Source: CAVXXD01 sp963765625 (GTDB lineage: Bacteria; Actinomycetota; Geothermincolia; Geothermincolales; Geothermincolaceae). From it: a DNA stretch of 64,000 nucleotides. The notes below the pieces were generated by a model. The model ran no database searches. It saw only the letters and a list, made by a program, of their open reading frames with translations, and was not told the origin of the DNA. Location of the stretch: contig CAVXXD010000017.1 in assembly GCA_963765625.1 (NCBI GenBank), forward strand, positions 1 to 64,000. Direction: 5' to 3'. A program made the translations under genes and the position numbers. Of the stretch, positions 1 through 8,214 are shown one piece after another (the stretch's first letter is position 1; every line of letters starts with the position of its first letter).

Positions 1-1101
1 GACGTCCTGCCGGACATCAGTGTGGTTAAGACGGCTAATCCGACCGAGGTACCTGAAACCGGAGCTTATGTGGAGTTCGCCTTCGTGGTTACCAACAACG
101 GCCTGGAGGAAGTCATCCTGTCCTCACTGGCCGACACTGTCTACGGCGAGCTGCTGACCGCCTCGATAACCCTGGCCGGCAACGACGGCGCCCCGGGCGG
201 CCCCGACGAATACACCCTGACCATCACCCGCTGGATCGAAGGTGAGCCTGGCCAGGAACACTACAACGTAACCACCGCTACCGCTCACGACAACGAAGAG
301 AATGAGGACAACGACACCGACGACGAGACGGTCGAGATCTACAATGTGCCCGACATCTCCGGCACCAAGTGGTATGACCTGGATGAAGACGGCATCCTCG
401 ACACGGGCGAGCCTCCCCTGGGCGGCGTGACCATCCAGCTCTGGCTGGAAGACGCGCTGCTTGAAACCACCATCACTGACGAGAACGGCGAGTACCTCTT
501 CGAGAACGTGGAGCCTGGTACTTACACGGTCACCGAAGTGGTGCCCACAGGCATGCATGCCACTACGCCTGCAAGTATCAAAGTCGTGGTTGAGGAAGGT
601 TCGCGGGAGGATATCTCAGGCATCGACTTCATGAACGCCTCTTACGGTTCCATCGCCGGTACCAAGTGGGACGACACCAACTCCGACGGTTTGCATCAGT
701 CCACTGAGCTGGGGGTCCGCGGCGTGACCATCACCCTCACCAGGAACGGCGATGTAGTCGCCACCACAATCACCGCGACGGACGGCACCTACTATTTCGG
801 CAACCTGGTGGCGGGGGACTACATGGTATCCGAGACGATTCCTTCTGGCTTTACCGCCACAACGCCAGCCAGTGTGATCGTAAGCCTGGAGACCGGCGAA
901 GTAGTCACCGGCATCGACTTCCTCAACGTGGCCGTACTGGAAGAAGTGATTGTCGTCCCGACCGAGCCCAAGACCGAGACCAAGACCGAAACCCTGCCAT
1001 ACACCGGGCTGAACATGCTGCCCTGGCTGCTGGCCGCAGCCCTGTTCATCCTGGCCGGGATACTGTCTTTCTTCATGGGGCTGGTATTAAGGCATCGTTA
1101 G
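1..1101 (+). CDS. LPxTG-anchored surface protein, C-terminal part (5' end outside window)
   Basis: The reading frame is open from base 1, so the N terminus lies upstream of the window. The visible part starts with a DUF11/CARDB-like beta-sandwich segment (VVKTANPTEVPETGAYVEF). Two SdrD-B/Cna-B-type domains follow, beginning at ISGTKWYDLDEDG and IAGTKWDDTNSDG; these isopeptide-type stalk modules are common in Gram-positive surface proteins. The C terminus has a sortase signal: LPYTG, a hydrophobic helix and a basic tail (LRHR). The protein should be exported and covalently attached to the cell wall. A strong terminator follows at once. It is closely related in architecture to the next gene, which has the same C-terminal modules and LPYTG signal, so the two are probably tandem paralogues. 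No sortase gene is in the window. The ligand is unknown. Confidence 0.88.
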   Translation, partial: DVLPDISVVKTANPTEVPETGAYVEFAFVVTNNGLEEVILSSLADTVYGELLTASITLAGNDGAPGGPDEYTLTITRWIEGEPGQEHYNVTTATAHDNEENEDNDTDDETVEIYNVPDISGTKWYDLDEDGILDTGEPPLGGVTIQLWLEDALLETTITDENGEYLFENVEPGTYTVTEVVPTGMHATTPASIKVVVEEGSREDISGIDFMNASYGSIAGTKWDDTNSDGLHQSTELGVRGVTITLTRNGDVVATTITATDGTYYFGNLVAGDYMVSETIPSGFTATTPASVIVSLETGEVVTGIDFLNVAVLEEVIVVPTEPKTETKTETLPYTGLNMLPWLLAAALFILAGILSFFMGLVLRHR

Positions 1102-1124
1102 AGCAATGCTAAAACAACCAAGCA

Positions 1125-1150
1125 GAAGGGCCCCGACCGGGGCCCTTCCT
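1125..1150 (+). terminator. Intrinsic terminator of the first surface protein
   Basis: A perfect 10-bp GC-rich stem (GAAGGGGCCC-type arms at 1125-1134 and 1139-1148, loop GACC) lies 24 bases after the stop codon. The T-tract is weak. Confidence 0.8.
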
Positions 1151-1185
1151 ACTCTTCACGCAATATTAGCGAAGCTATCTAAAGA

Positions 1186-1214
1186 TTGACGAAACGGGGA
1201 AAATGCTATATATT
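1186..1214 (+). promoter_or_regulatory. Sigma-70-type promoter for the riboswitch leader
   Basis: TTGACG at 1186-1191 and TATATT at 1209-1214 are separated by exactly 17 bases, and a TG precedes the -10 region. It is the only good promoter between the upstream terminator and the riboswitches. It predicts a leader of about 450 nt before the start at 1671. Confidence 0.6.
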
Positions 1215-1295
1215 AGTAATGCTAACAATTCTACAAAAATATCCTACAAATCCTGACAAGAACGTAGCTCTTTTACAGACAATGGTCATGATTGA

Positions 1296-1366
1296 CGGGA
1301 TGCAATGAACCGCGGGACGAATATTGGTCACCGGAAACGCGGGGAGCTAATGGTGAAACCGGCCCG
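1296..1366 (+). ncRNA. Cyclic di-GMP-II riboswitch aptamer, copy 1
   Basis: The order of elements matches the class II c-di-GMP aptamer: P1 5' strand CGGG (1296-1299), P2 strand CCGCGG, a loop with GGTCACC, a P2 partner (here ACGCGG, imperfect), the conserved GGAGCTAATGGTGAAACCGG stretch, then P1 3' strand CCCG (1363-1366). TCACC in the loop can pair with the downstream GGTGA, giving the pseudoknot typical of this class. The core compares well with GAGTTAGTAGTGCAACCGACC remembered from the Clostridioides difficile example, where GCAC pairs with GTGC. This copy is the most divergent of the three and lacks the TTGAC found in copies 2 and 3. Confidence 0.72.
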
Positions 1367-1394
1367 ATCATTTCTTATGGTCGGGTCTTTCTTT
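1363..1394 (+). terminator. Expression-platform terminator 1
   Basis: CCCGATCAT pairs with ATGGTCGGG around a five-base loop, followed by TCTTTCTTT. The 5' arm is also the P1 3' strand of aptamer 1. Ligand-stabilised P1 would therefore compete with the terminator, which predicts an ON switch. Confidence 0.75.
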
Positions 1395-1411
1395 GAAATT
1401 GTTTGTTGATG

Positions 1412-1481
1412 CGGGAAGCCGAGATCCGCGGACGCAAAGTGGTCACCTTGACCGCGGGGAGCTAATGGTGAAACCGGCCCG
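1412..1481 (+). ncRNA. Cyclic di-GMP-II riboswitch aptamer, copy 2
   Basis: P1 CGGG (1412-1415)/CCCG (1478-1481), P2 CCGCGG/CCGCGG, loop GTGGTCACCTTGA, and the conserved GGAGCTAATGGTGAAACCGG element are all present. TCACC/GGTGA forms the predicted pseudoknot. The TTGAC before the second P2 strand matches the class II consensus. Sequence outside the core differs from the other copies while pairing is kept, which supports a selected structure. Confidence 0.82.
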
Positions 1482-1508
1482 ATCATTTCTAATGGTCGGG
1501 TTTTTATT
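1478..1508 (+). terminator. Expression-platform terminator 2
   Basis: CCCGATCATT/AATGGTCGGG is a 10-bp stem (one G-T pair) with loop TCT, followed by TTTTTATTT. It shares its 5' arm with P1 of aptamer 2. Confidence 0.82.
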
Positions 1509-1527
1509 TGACAAGGTACGTGTATAT

Positions 1528-1597
1528 CGGGGAGTTGAGATCCGCGGTCGTTAAGTGGTCACCTTGACCGCGGGGAGCTAATGGTGAAACCGGCCCG
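1528..1597 (+). ncRNA. Cyclic di-GMP-II riboswitch aptamer, copy 3
   Basis: This copy has the same element order as copy 2: CGGG at 1528-1531, CCGCGG, GTGGTCACCTTGA, CCGCGG, GGAGCTAATGGTGAAACCGG, and CCCG at 1594-1597. It is the last aptamer before the gene. A GTG inside its conserved core opens a frame continuous with the surface-protein gene, but that is not a plausible start. Confidence 0.82.
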
Positions 1598-1622
1598 GCA
1601 AGAAATTTGTCCGGGCTTTTAT
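1593..1622 (+). terminator. Expression-platform terminator 3
   Basis: GCCCGG (1593-1598) pairs with CCGGGC (1611-1616), with further CAA/TTG pairing in the loop, and TTTTAT follows. The loop differs from terminators 1 and 2, yet the arm still overlaps the aptamer P1 strand. Confidence 0.75.
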
Positions 1623-1670
1623 ATATCAATACGGGCATTATCGCAAAGACGGTTAACTAGGAGGTATGTC

Positions 1671-4600
1671 ATGAAGAGAGCGTGCAGGTCATTCGGTTTG
1701 TTGTCCATTGTAGCTATGCTGCTGATAACCATGGTGTCGCCCACGGGGACGACACTGGCTTTCCAGGTCCAGCAATCAGGAGATTCCGGCAGTAGCGGTG
1801 GCGCGAATCCGGGTATCGTTCAACCCACGGAACCGACAGCCCCAGGGCAGGACGTCGCCCCTACGAATTCAGGAGGTTCCGGTAAATCCGGGAAGAAAGG
1901 GCAGGAACTGCAACCTCGGGAAGAAAGCACCTACGGCTGCCACGACGAACTTCCCGCGAGCCTTTCCGTGACCAAAGACGTCCAGAGCGTGACCATGGGC
2001 TTGCCCATTTTTACTCTGGACAAGAGCGCATCTCCATCTTCGATAGAGATGTGGGAGGGCGAGACTGCACCCTTGACGTTCACGGTTAACGTAGGAGCCA
2101 CGGCAGGCCTCAATGTTTTCAATATCTCCGGCAATATCTATGTCACCAATACGGGTGAGGGCGATGCCGATGTAACCAACGTTTTCGATGTTGTTCAGTT
2201 TAAAAGAAACGGGAGTCCTGACTGGTACTCCGCAACCACCGACATCGATACAACCGTTCCGGTGGGCGACAATGTCATCACTCCCGGGGACCATACCTAC
2301 ACGTACTCCGGCACTTTCGTTCTCCCGGCGACCGTAAACATAAGTGAGGTGAAAGGCTTCAGAAACCATGTCGAGATAACTATCAGTAACCATCCCGACG
2401 GAACACAAACCTTCCAGGGAAACTCCGAATTCAGCAAGGACCAGATAACCAATGCGAGCACCACTCTGACCCTGTCGGACTTCGAGTGGGTGCTGCCCGT
2501 GTCCGGTCTCAGCTATACCGTAGACTCCGTTACTATCAATGGAACGCCGCAATCCCTGACTGGCCCCTGGAACCTGAGCGCCTATTCCTACCCCCTGACA
2601 ATGGTCATCTCTGAGACCCTGAAGGGGAATGTCGCCGGAAATTACAATGTCTGGAACAAAGCCTGGATCTCGATCTTCTTCGATATCGTAATGGTCCCTG
2701 TTCTTGTGAAGAAGAAGTGTGATCCACCAAGCATCAACGTGACCAAGACGGTCGACAAGCCGCTCGTTCACTCTGGTGACCTGGTCACCTACACCATCAA
2801 TGTCACCAACGACGGCGGAAATGATCTCCATGACGTCACCCTGACCGAACTGGCCGGCGTGACCTTCACCGACTACACCGGCCCCTTCAGCCTGGCCAAG
2901 GGCGAGACTAAGACCTTCCACGCCACCGCCAACCCCACCGCCGACTTCACCAACGAGGTCGTCGCCGAGGGGGCTGACGAGCTGGGCCGCAAGGTCAGCG
3001 ACACCGCCAGCGTGCCGGTGGACGTCATCGCCCCGGCCATCGACGTGGCCAAGACCGTCGACTCAGACACCGTCCACCCCGGCGACCTGGTCACCTACAC
3101 CATCACCGTCACCAACGACGGTGACTGCGACCTGACCGGCGTCACCCTGGCCGAGAAGCCCGGCGTGACCTTCACCGACTACACCGGCCCCTTCAACCTG
3201 GCCGAGGGCGAGACTAAGACCTTCCACGCCACCGCCAACCCCACCGCCGACTTCACCAACGAGGTCGTCGCCGAGGGGGCTGACGAGCTGGGCCGCAAGG
3301 TCAGCGACACCGCCAGCGTGCCGGTGGACGTCATCGCCCCGGCCATCGACGTGGCCAAGACCGTCGACTCAGACACCGTCCACCCCGGCGACCTGGTCAC
3401 CTACACCATCACCGTCACCAACGACGGTGACTGCGACCTGACCGGCGTCACCCTGGCCGAGAAGCCCGGCGTGACCTTCACCGACTACACCGGCCCCTTC
3501 AACCTGGCCGAGGGCGAGACTAGAGACCTTCCACGCCACCGCCAACCCCACCGCCGACTTCACCAACGAGGTCGTCGCCGAGGGGGCTGACGAGCTGGGC
3601 CGCAAGGTCAGCGACACCGCCAGCGTGCCGGTGGACGTCATCGCCCCGGCCATCGACGTGGCCAAGACCGTCGACTCAGACACCGTCCACCCCGGCGACC
3701 TGGTCACCTACACCATCACCGTCACCAACGACGGTGACTGCGACCTGACCGGCGTCACCCTGGCCGAGAAGCCCGGCGTGACCTTCACCGACTACACCGG
3801 CCCCTTCAACCTGGCCGAGGGCGAGACCAAGACCTTCCACGCCACCGCCAACCCCACCGCCGACTTCACCAACGAGGTCGTCGCCGAGGGGGCTGACGAG
3901 CTGGGCCGCAAGGTCAGCGACACCGCCAGCGTGCCGGTGGACGTCATCGCCCCGGCCATCGACGTGGCCAAGACCGTCGACTCAGACACCGTCCACCCCG
4001 GCGACCTGGTCACCTACACCATCACCGTCACCAACGACGGTGACTGCGACCTGACCGGCGTCACCCTGGCCGAGAAGCCCGGCGTGACCTTCACCGACTA
4101 CACCGGCCCCTTCAGCCTGGCCAAGGGAGAGACCGCGACTTTCCACGCCACCGCCAACCCCACCGCCGACTTCACCAACGAGGTCGTCGCCGAGGGGGCT
4201 GACGAGCTGGGCCGCAAGGTCAGCGACACCGCCAGCGTGCCGGTGGACGTCATCGCCCCGGCCATCGACGTGGCCAAGACCGTCGACTCAGACACCGTCC
4301 ACCCCGGCGACCTGGTCACCTACACCATCACCGTCACCAACGACGGTGACTGCGACCTGACCGGCGTCACCCTGGCCGAGAAGCCCGGCGTGACCTTCAC
4401 CGACTACACCGGCCCCTTCAACCTGGCCGAGGGCGAGACTAAGACCTTCCACGCCACCGCCAACCCCACCGCCGACTTCACCAACGAGGTCGTCGCCGAG
4501 GGGGCTGACGAGCTGGGCCGCAAGGTCAGCGACACCGCCAGCGTGCCGGTGGACGTCATCGGCTGGAAAATATCCGGCACCAAGTGGGAAGACCTCGACG

Positions 4601-5328
4601 GTGACGGAATCCCGGATGAAAACGAATACGGCCTAATGGACGTGACCATACAGCTCTGGTCTGGAGCCGCTCTACTTGAAACGACCACCACCGGCTTGGA
4701 CGGGACCTACGGCTTTGACGACATCGGCACCGGCAGTTATACGGTGACCGAGCTGGTACCCGCCAACATGTATGCCACTTCACCCACGAGCATCCCCGTG
4801 TCCATCACGCAGCAGCAGGGCGATGTAACCGGCGTCGACTTCCTGAACGCTCGCTACTGTTCCGTAGCCGGAACCAAGTGGAACGACGCAGACTCCGACG
4901 GCATACACGACACTGACGAAGTCGGGGTGCGTGGCGTAACCATCACCCTGTCAAAGAACGGCGATGTCGTCGCCACGGCCACCACCGCATCCGATGGGAC
5001 CTACCTATTCGATAAACTGCAGGCCGGGACTTACGTGGTAACGGAGACGCTTCCTTCCGGGTTCAAAAACACTACACCCGTTAGCGTCACGGTGGCTCTG
5101 GAACCGGGAGAAACCGTCACCGGCATCGACTTCCTGAACGTGGCCGTGGCCGGCGAGGTAATAACGCCTCCCGAGGAGACTACTACCACTGAGACGGCCA
5201 CCGAAACAGCCGAGACCCAGTTGCCCTACACCGGGTTGAACGTGATGCCCTGGCTGCTGGCGGCAGGCTTGCTGGTCCTGGCCGGACTTCTGATACTGCT
5301 CATGGGAATGGCATTGGGCCGGCGTTAA
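1671..5328 (+). CDS. Large sortase-anchored repeat adhesin, riboswitch-controlled; frame break at about 3523
   Basis: Start ATG 1671 follows AGGAGG with ideal spacing and opens on a signal peptide (MKRACRSFGLLSIVAMLL, cleavage probably near TLAF). A low-complexity Gly/Ser/Pro linker and a unique region of about 250 residues follow. Next come one divergent and five nearly identical 102-residue DUF11-like repeats (unit begins APAIDVAKTVDSDTVHPGD), two SdrD-B/Cna-B domains from about 4561, an acidic Thr/Glu stretch, and LPYTG plus a hydrophobic anchor. One extra G at about 3523 (CTAGAGACC against CTAAGACC in sister repeats) shifts the frame inside the third repeat copy; both halves are otherwise intact. 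Either sequencing or assembly error in the repeat, or real phase variation, could explain this. It should be a cell-wall adhesin. C. difficile LPxTG-like adhesins are likewise under c-di-GMP-II switches (family knowledge). Confidence 0.85.
3030..4560 (+). repeat. Five tandem 306-bp repeats within the adhesin
   Basis: Units start at about 3030, 3336, 3643, 3949 and 4255. They are almost base-for-base identical, including synonymous sites, so they arose by recent duplication or are kept alike by gene conversion. The second unit is 307 bp because of the extra G at 3523. One copy (from 3949) has a small variant, SLAKGETATF in place of NLAEGETKTF. A more diverged unit precedes them at about 2724-3029. 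Copy number in the assembly may not be reliable. Confidence 0.95.
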
Positions 5329-5358
5329 CGGCTGACAGGTAAGGTTAGACAAAGAACG

Positions 5359-5387
5359 AGAGGGGCCCCCTTGCGGGACCCCTCTTC
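5359..5387. terminator. Intrinsic terminator between convergent genes
   Basis: AGAGGGG (5359-5365) pairs with CCCCTCT (5379-5385), with an inner CCC/GGG extension. It lies between the adhesin stop (5328) and the convergent regulator stop (5404) and may serve both strands. Confidence 0.7.
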
Positions 5388-5403
5388 CATTAAGAATCTA
5401 GTC

Positions 5404-6711
5404 TCAACGCAGCAGATTGGAGAGTTGCATGGCGAAGGGCTTGTCACCATCAACGTCCAGGCGACCCGAGACGAAAGCGCTCATCCCGTAGAGCTCCCCT
5501 TTGCCGATGGCAAGATAGTCTTCGAGGGTGAGCCGGAAGACGGTGGTTGGCAGGACGGAACCGTTGAAGATGAGCTTGAACGGAAAGATCGACCCGTCAT
5601 CCAGGAGCAGCTCTATGCACAGGCACCCCTTGAGCTCGGTGATCTGCTCGTAGCGCCGGCGGTCGGAGACCTGGTTGAGGTGGATGAACACGTGCATGGC
5701 TTCGGCCAGCTTGCCGTCGAGTGAGCGGCGGTAGGCTTCCTCGCTCATCTCAAAAGTGACCGTGGGGTTTTCCATCAGGCCGTGAACGATCTCCATCCGG
5801 CTACCGTCCTCAATACGCAGCCCATAAGTGTGCTTCTCGCTTCCGTGAATGATGAACTGGAGAGACATGTCCACACCGCGCAGGCTGGCCAGATCGGTGC
5901 TGCGCACCTGCTCCTGGAATATGCGGTTGATTGATTTATCGAAGAAGTACTTTACATTGGAGTCGTTCTTCAACTCGACGGCATGGCGCTTTTTTGAGGT
6001 TGCCCTGGGCTTCTTGGCGGATGTTTCCTTCAAACGTTTGACGGCTTCCTCGACGCTGACTCCGGACGGCGTCATGGCGCGGAAGAAGTATTCGAGAACC
6101 TGGTCTGCGATGACCTCCGGCTTCCTCTTCTTTCCGAAGAGAACGAATTCACCGATTGCGGCGTTGACCGAACCCAGCATCAGAGTAGCAGCCATGTCCA
6201 GGTCGGGGACATCGATGATCTCGTTGTTGTCCAGGAGATGGAGGACATCCATCATCTGGAGTTTGATAAGGTTGGAGAGTTCATCGACGATCCAGGAGTA
6301 ATCGATGTCCATGCACATGGCGTCCCTGAAGACGACCCGAGACAGGTTCGGGTTGGATGCATGGTACTTGAAGATGCGGACGGTATTCTTTCTCCAGATG
6401 TCAAAAGCCTCTCCGCCTTTTCCAAGGGCCTTTGAGAAGCGCCGGTGGTTGTCTTCCAGGAGTTCGACGTACTCCTTGAAATACTTGCCGATAAGGGCCA
6501 GGAAGACGTCTCTCTTTGACTCGAAATGGATCTTGACCACGGTTAGTTCAAGCCCCGACTTGCGTACGATGTCCATCAGGGAAGTCGACCTGTAGCCCTG
6601 AACGGCAAAGATATCGGCTGCCGTGGTCAGGATAGCCTCCCTGATGTCAGGTAGATCTTCTACGGTGCTACGAGGGTCGTTTTCCGTCGCTTCCATAATG
6701 TGCGATTCCAT
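5404..6711 (-). CDS. TetR-family regulator fused to an SCP2-like sterol-carrier domain
   Basis: The protein has 435 residues, about twice the usual TetR length. Residues 20-80 form the DNA-binding helix-turn-helix (AILTTAADIFAVQGYRSTSL, then DIVRKSGL). A TetR ligand/dimer region follows to about 220, then a basic linker (KRLKETSAKKPRATSKKRH). Residues 250-435 resemble an SCP2 lipid-binding fold (GLRIEDGSRMEIVHG; NPTVTFEMSEEAYRRSLDGK, typical of SCP2). The fusion suggests control by a lipid or sterol-like ligand, which is inference. ATG 6711 is preceded by AGGAGG and a nearer GGAG. It is divergent from the MFS transporter at 6888, and the shared region has phased direct repeats, so it may regulate that gene and itself. 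Confidence 0.82.
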   Translation of the reverse strand: MESHIMEATENDPRSTVEDLPDIREAILTTAADIFAVQGYRSTSLMDIVRKSGLELTVVKIHFESKRDVFLALIGKYFKEYVELLEDNHRRFSKALGKGGEAFDIWRKNTVRIFKYHASNPNLSRVVFRDAMCMDIDYSWIVDELSNLIKLQMMDVLHLLDNNEIIDVPDLDMAATLMLGSVNAAIGEFVLFGKKRKPEVIADQVLEYFFRAMTPSGVSVEEAVKRLKETSAKKPRATSKKRHAVELKNDSNVKYFFDKSINRIFQEQVRSTDLASLRGVDMSLQFIIHGSEKHTYGLRIEDGSRMEIVHGLMENPTVTFEMSEEAYRRSLDGKLAEAMHVFIHLNQVSDRRRYEQITELKGCLCIELLLDDGSIFPFKLIFNGSVLPTTVFRLTLEDYLAIGKGELYGMSAFVSGRLDVDGDKPFAMQLSNLLR

Positions 6712-6785
6712 TCTCCAGCCCTCCTATGTCCTTATGTTTGATTTATCGGCTTGGAAAGAGACAAAGTTTAGGACTATTTTTCGGC

Positions 6786-6834
6786 GAACGGTAAAAATAT
6801 TGAGATGAACGGTTGAAAAACCGGGGTGAACGGT
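6786..6834. promoter_or_regulatory. Three direct repeats GAACGGT phased by 21 bp
   Basis: GAACGGT occurs at 6786, 6807 and 6828, exactly two helical turns apart, with A-rich flanks, in the divergent regulator/MFS intergenic region. All sites face the same side of the helix, as expected for cooperative binding of a regulator. Which protein binds is unknown. Confidence 0.5.
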
Positions 6835-6875
6835 AAAACACCTTTTTTTCAGGCATAAGATGTCGAAGTCTGGGA

Positions 6876-6887
6876 TATAATCATTAC
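6876..6887 (+). promoter_or_regulatory. -10 element of a probable leaderless promoter
   Basis: TATAAT at 6876-6881 is followed by six bases and then ATG 6888, so transcription would start at or next to the start codon. No Shine-Dalgarno sequence is present and no clear -35 is seen. Confidence 0.45.
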
Positions 6888-8105
6888 ATGAACAAAGGTC
6901 GCATTGCTGGGAAGCCCCTTGCTATTGAGGGTGGCAGGCCCCTACTTGTACTGGTGTGCTTGCTTGTGTTCGTAGATAGTGTGGGATACGGGCTGATCGT
7001 GCCGGTCCTGCCCAGGTATTCGCAGGAATTGGGGGTAGGTGATTTCGGCATCGGCTTCCTCTTCTCTGTCTATGCCATAGCCGTATTGCTGGCGGGCATA
7101 CCCCTCGGATGGATGTCCGACCGGTTGGGACGAAAACCCTTCATCATCTTCGGCATGCTGGCGATGTCCGGCGCTTTCATCTTTTACGCCCTGGCTGAAG
7201 GATACTGGATGCTGGTGGTGGCCCGCACGCTTGACGGGCTAACAGCGGCGGCCACATGGAGTGCCGGCTTGGCCTTGCTGGGGGACTACTACCAGGACGA
7301 GGTGATGGGAGAGAAGATGGGCTACGCCATGGGCGCGGCGGCACTGGGTGGGATTGCCGGACCGCTCATCGGGGGGGTCATGTACGACCTGGCGGGATAC
7401 CGGGCCCCCTTTTACATGGTGGCCGCGTTGTGCGCCGTCATCGGCGTGGCGGCCTTCTTCCTGCGCGAGGATCGCTCACATATCCAGCGCAGTGCGAAAT
7501 TTGCCGCGATGGTCAGGCCCATGCTGCACAACCGCATGCTCATGCTGGCCTGCCTCATCGCCCTGGTCACCACCATCGGCTTCGGCATGTTGGAGCCGAC
7601 CTTGCCTCTCCACCTGGAGGACGAGTTCTCCATGTCCACCACCGGCGTGGGAATCCTTTTTGGCATACTTACAGCCGTGTTCGCGTTGGGAAGCCCATTG
7701 GCAGGGCGCCTCTCGGACCGGGCAGGGAGAAAAACGCCCATCATCACCGGCTTGCTGGGCACGGCCCTGATCATGCCCCTGCTTCCCCTGGCCTCAAGTC
7801 TGTTCTTGCTCGGGTTGGGCATGGCGGGACTCGGTATGTTTCTGGCCCTTTTCGACACACCCTCCCTTCCCATGATCACCGAAGCACTCCCACGAAAGCC
7901 GGGTGAGGGGAGCAACTACGGCATGGCTTTCGGGCTATTCAATATCTTCTGGAGCCTGGGGTATGCCATCGGCCCACTTATGGGCGGTGCGATATATGGA
8001 GCGGCAAGCCTGTTCCAGGCATACCTCGCTTTCAGCCTGCTGATGGTGGTGCTGGCCGTGGCGGTCGCCCTAAATCTGACCGAGAGAAAAGAGGAACATG
8101 GATGA
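6888..8105 (+). CDS. MFS transporter (drug/metabolite efflux type)
   Basis: This 405-residue protein has about 12 hydrophobic helices and fits the DHA1-like major facilitator group. The signature loop between helices 2 and 3 is GWMSDRLGRKPFIIFG, and its half-repeat GRLSDRAGRKTPI is near residue 270; both match the MFS G-x-x-x-D-R-x-G-R pattern. It should sit in the inner membrane and export or import a small molecule by proton exchange; the substrate cannot be told. The gene is divergent from the TetR-SCP2 regulator, a common arrangement for efflux pumps, so a hydrophobic or lipid-like substrate is an attractive guess. The start at 6888 has a -10 box only six bases upstream and no ribosome-binding site, suggesting a leaderless message. 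Confidence 0.85.
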   Translation: MNKGRIAGKPLAIEGGRPLLVLVCLLVFVDSVGYGLIVPVLPRYSQELGVGDFGIGFLFSVYAIAVLLAGIPLGWMSDRLGRKPFIIFGMLAMSGAFIFYALAEGYWMLVVARTLDGLTAAATWSAGLALLGDYYQDEVMGEKMGYAMGAAALGGIAGPLIGGVMYDLAGYRAPFYMVAALCAVIGVAAFFLREDRSHIQRSAKFAAMVRPMLHNRMLMLACLIALVTTIGFGMLEPTLPLHLEDEFSMSTTGVGILFGILTAVFALGSPLAGRLSDRAGRKTPIITGLLGTALIMPLLPLASSLFLLGLGMAGLGMFLALFDTPSLPMITEALPRKPGEGSNYGMAFGLFNIFWSLGYAIGPLMGGAIYGAASLFQAYLAFSLLMVVLAVAVALNLTERKEEHG

Positions 8106-8140
8106 GAGCCAGTCATTGGCACCGTACGTATTCGACGTGC

Positions 8141-8169
8141 TTGACCGAAAAAGTTAGAGATTGTAAAAT
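8141..8169 (+). promoter_or_regulatory. Sigma-70-type promoter of the sensor kinase
   Basis: TTGACC (8141-8146), a 17-base spacer and TAAAAT (8164-8169) lie in the gap between the MFS stop and the kinase start. Confidence 0.6.
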
Positions 8170-8214
8170 ATTGGAAGTGCGCTCCTGCGCGACCAGTGAA
8201 GGGCTTTAAGGGAT

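Noticed and set aside
1296..1597. c-di-GMP-I (GEMM), cobalamin or fluoride riboswitch
   Set aside because: GACGCAAAG in copy 2 recalls GEMM, but it is not conserved in copies 1 and 3, and the pseudoknot and core fit class II only.
1581..1670. GTG 1581 as start of the adhesin
   Set aside because: It lies inside the third riboswitch core and has no ribosome-binding site; ATG 1671 has AGGAGG and a proper signal peptide.
1869..2921. 350-codon antisense frame in the adhesin
   Set aside because: Codon-mirror artefact of GC-rich coding sequence; no start signal and no family similarity.
3030..4560. CRISPR-like regular repeats
   Set aside because: Unit is 306 bp, in frame, and translates to a DUF11-like domain without spacers.
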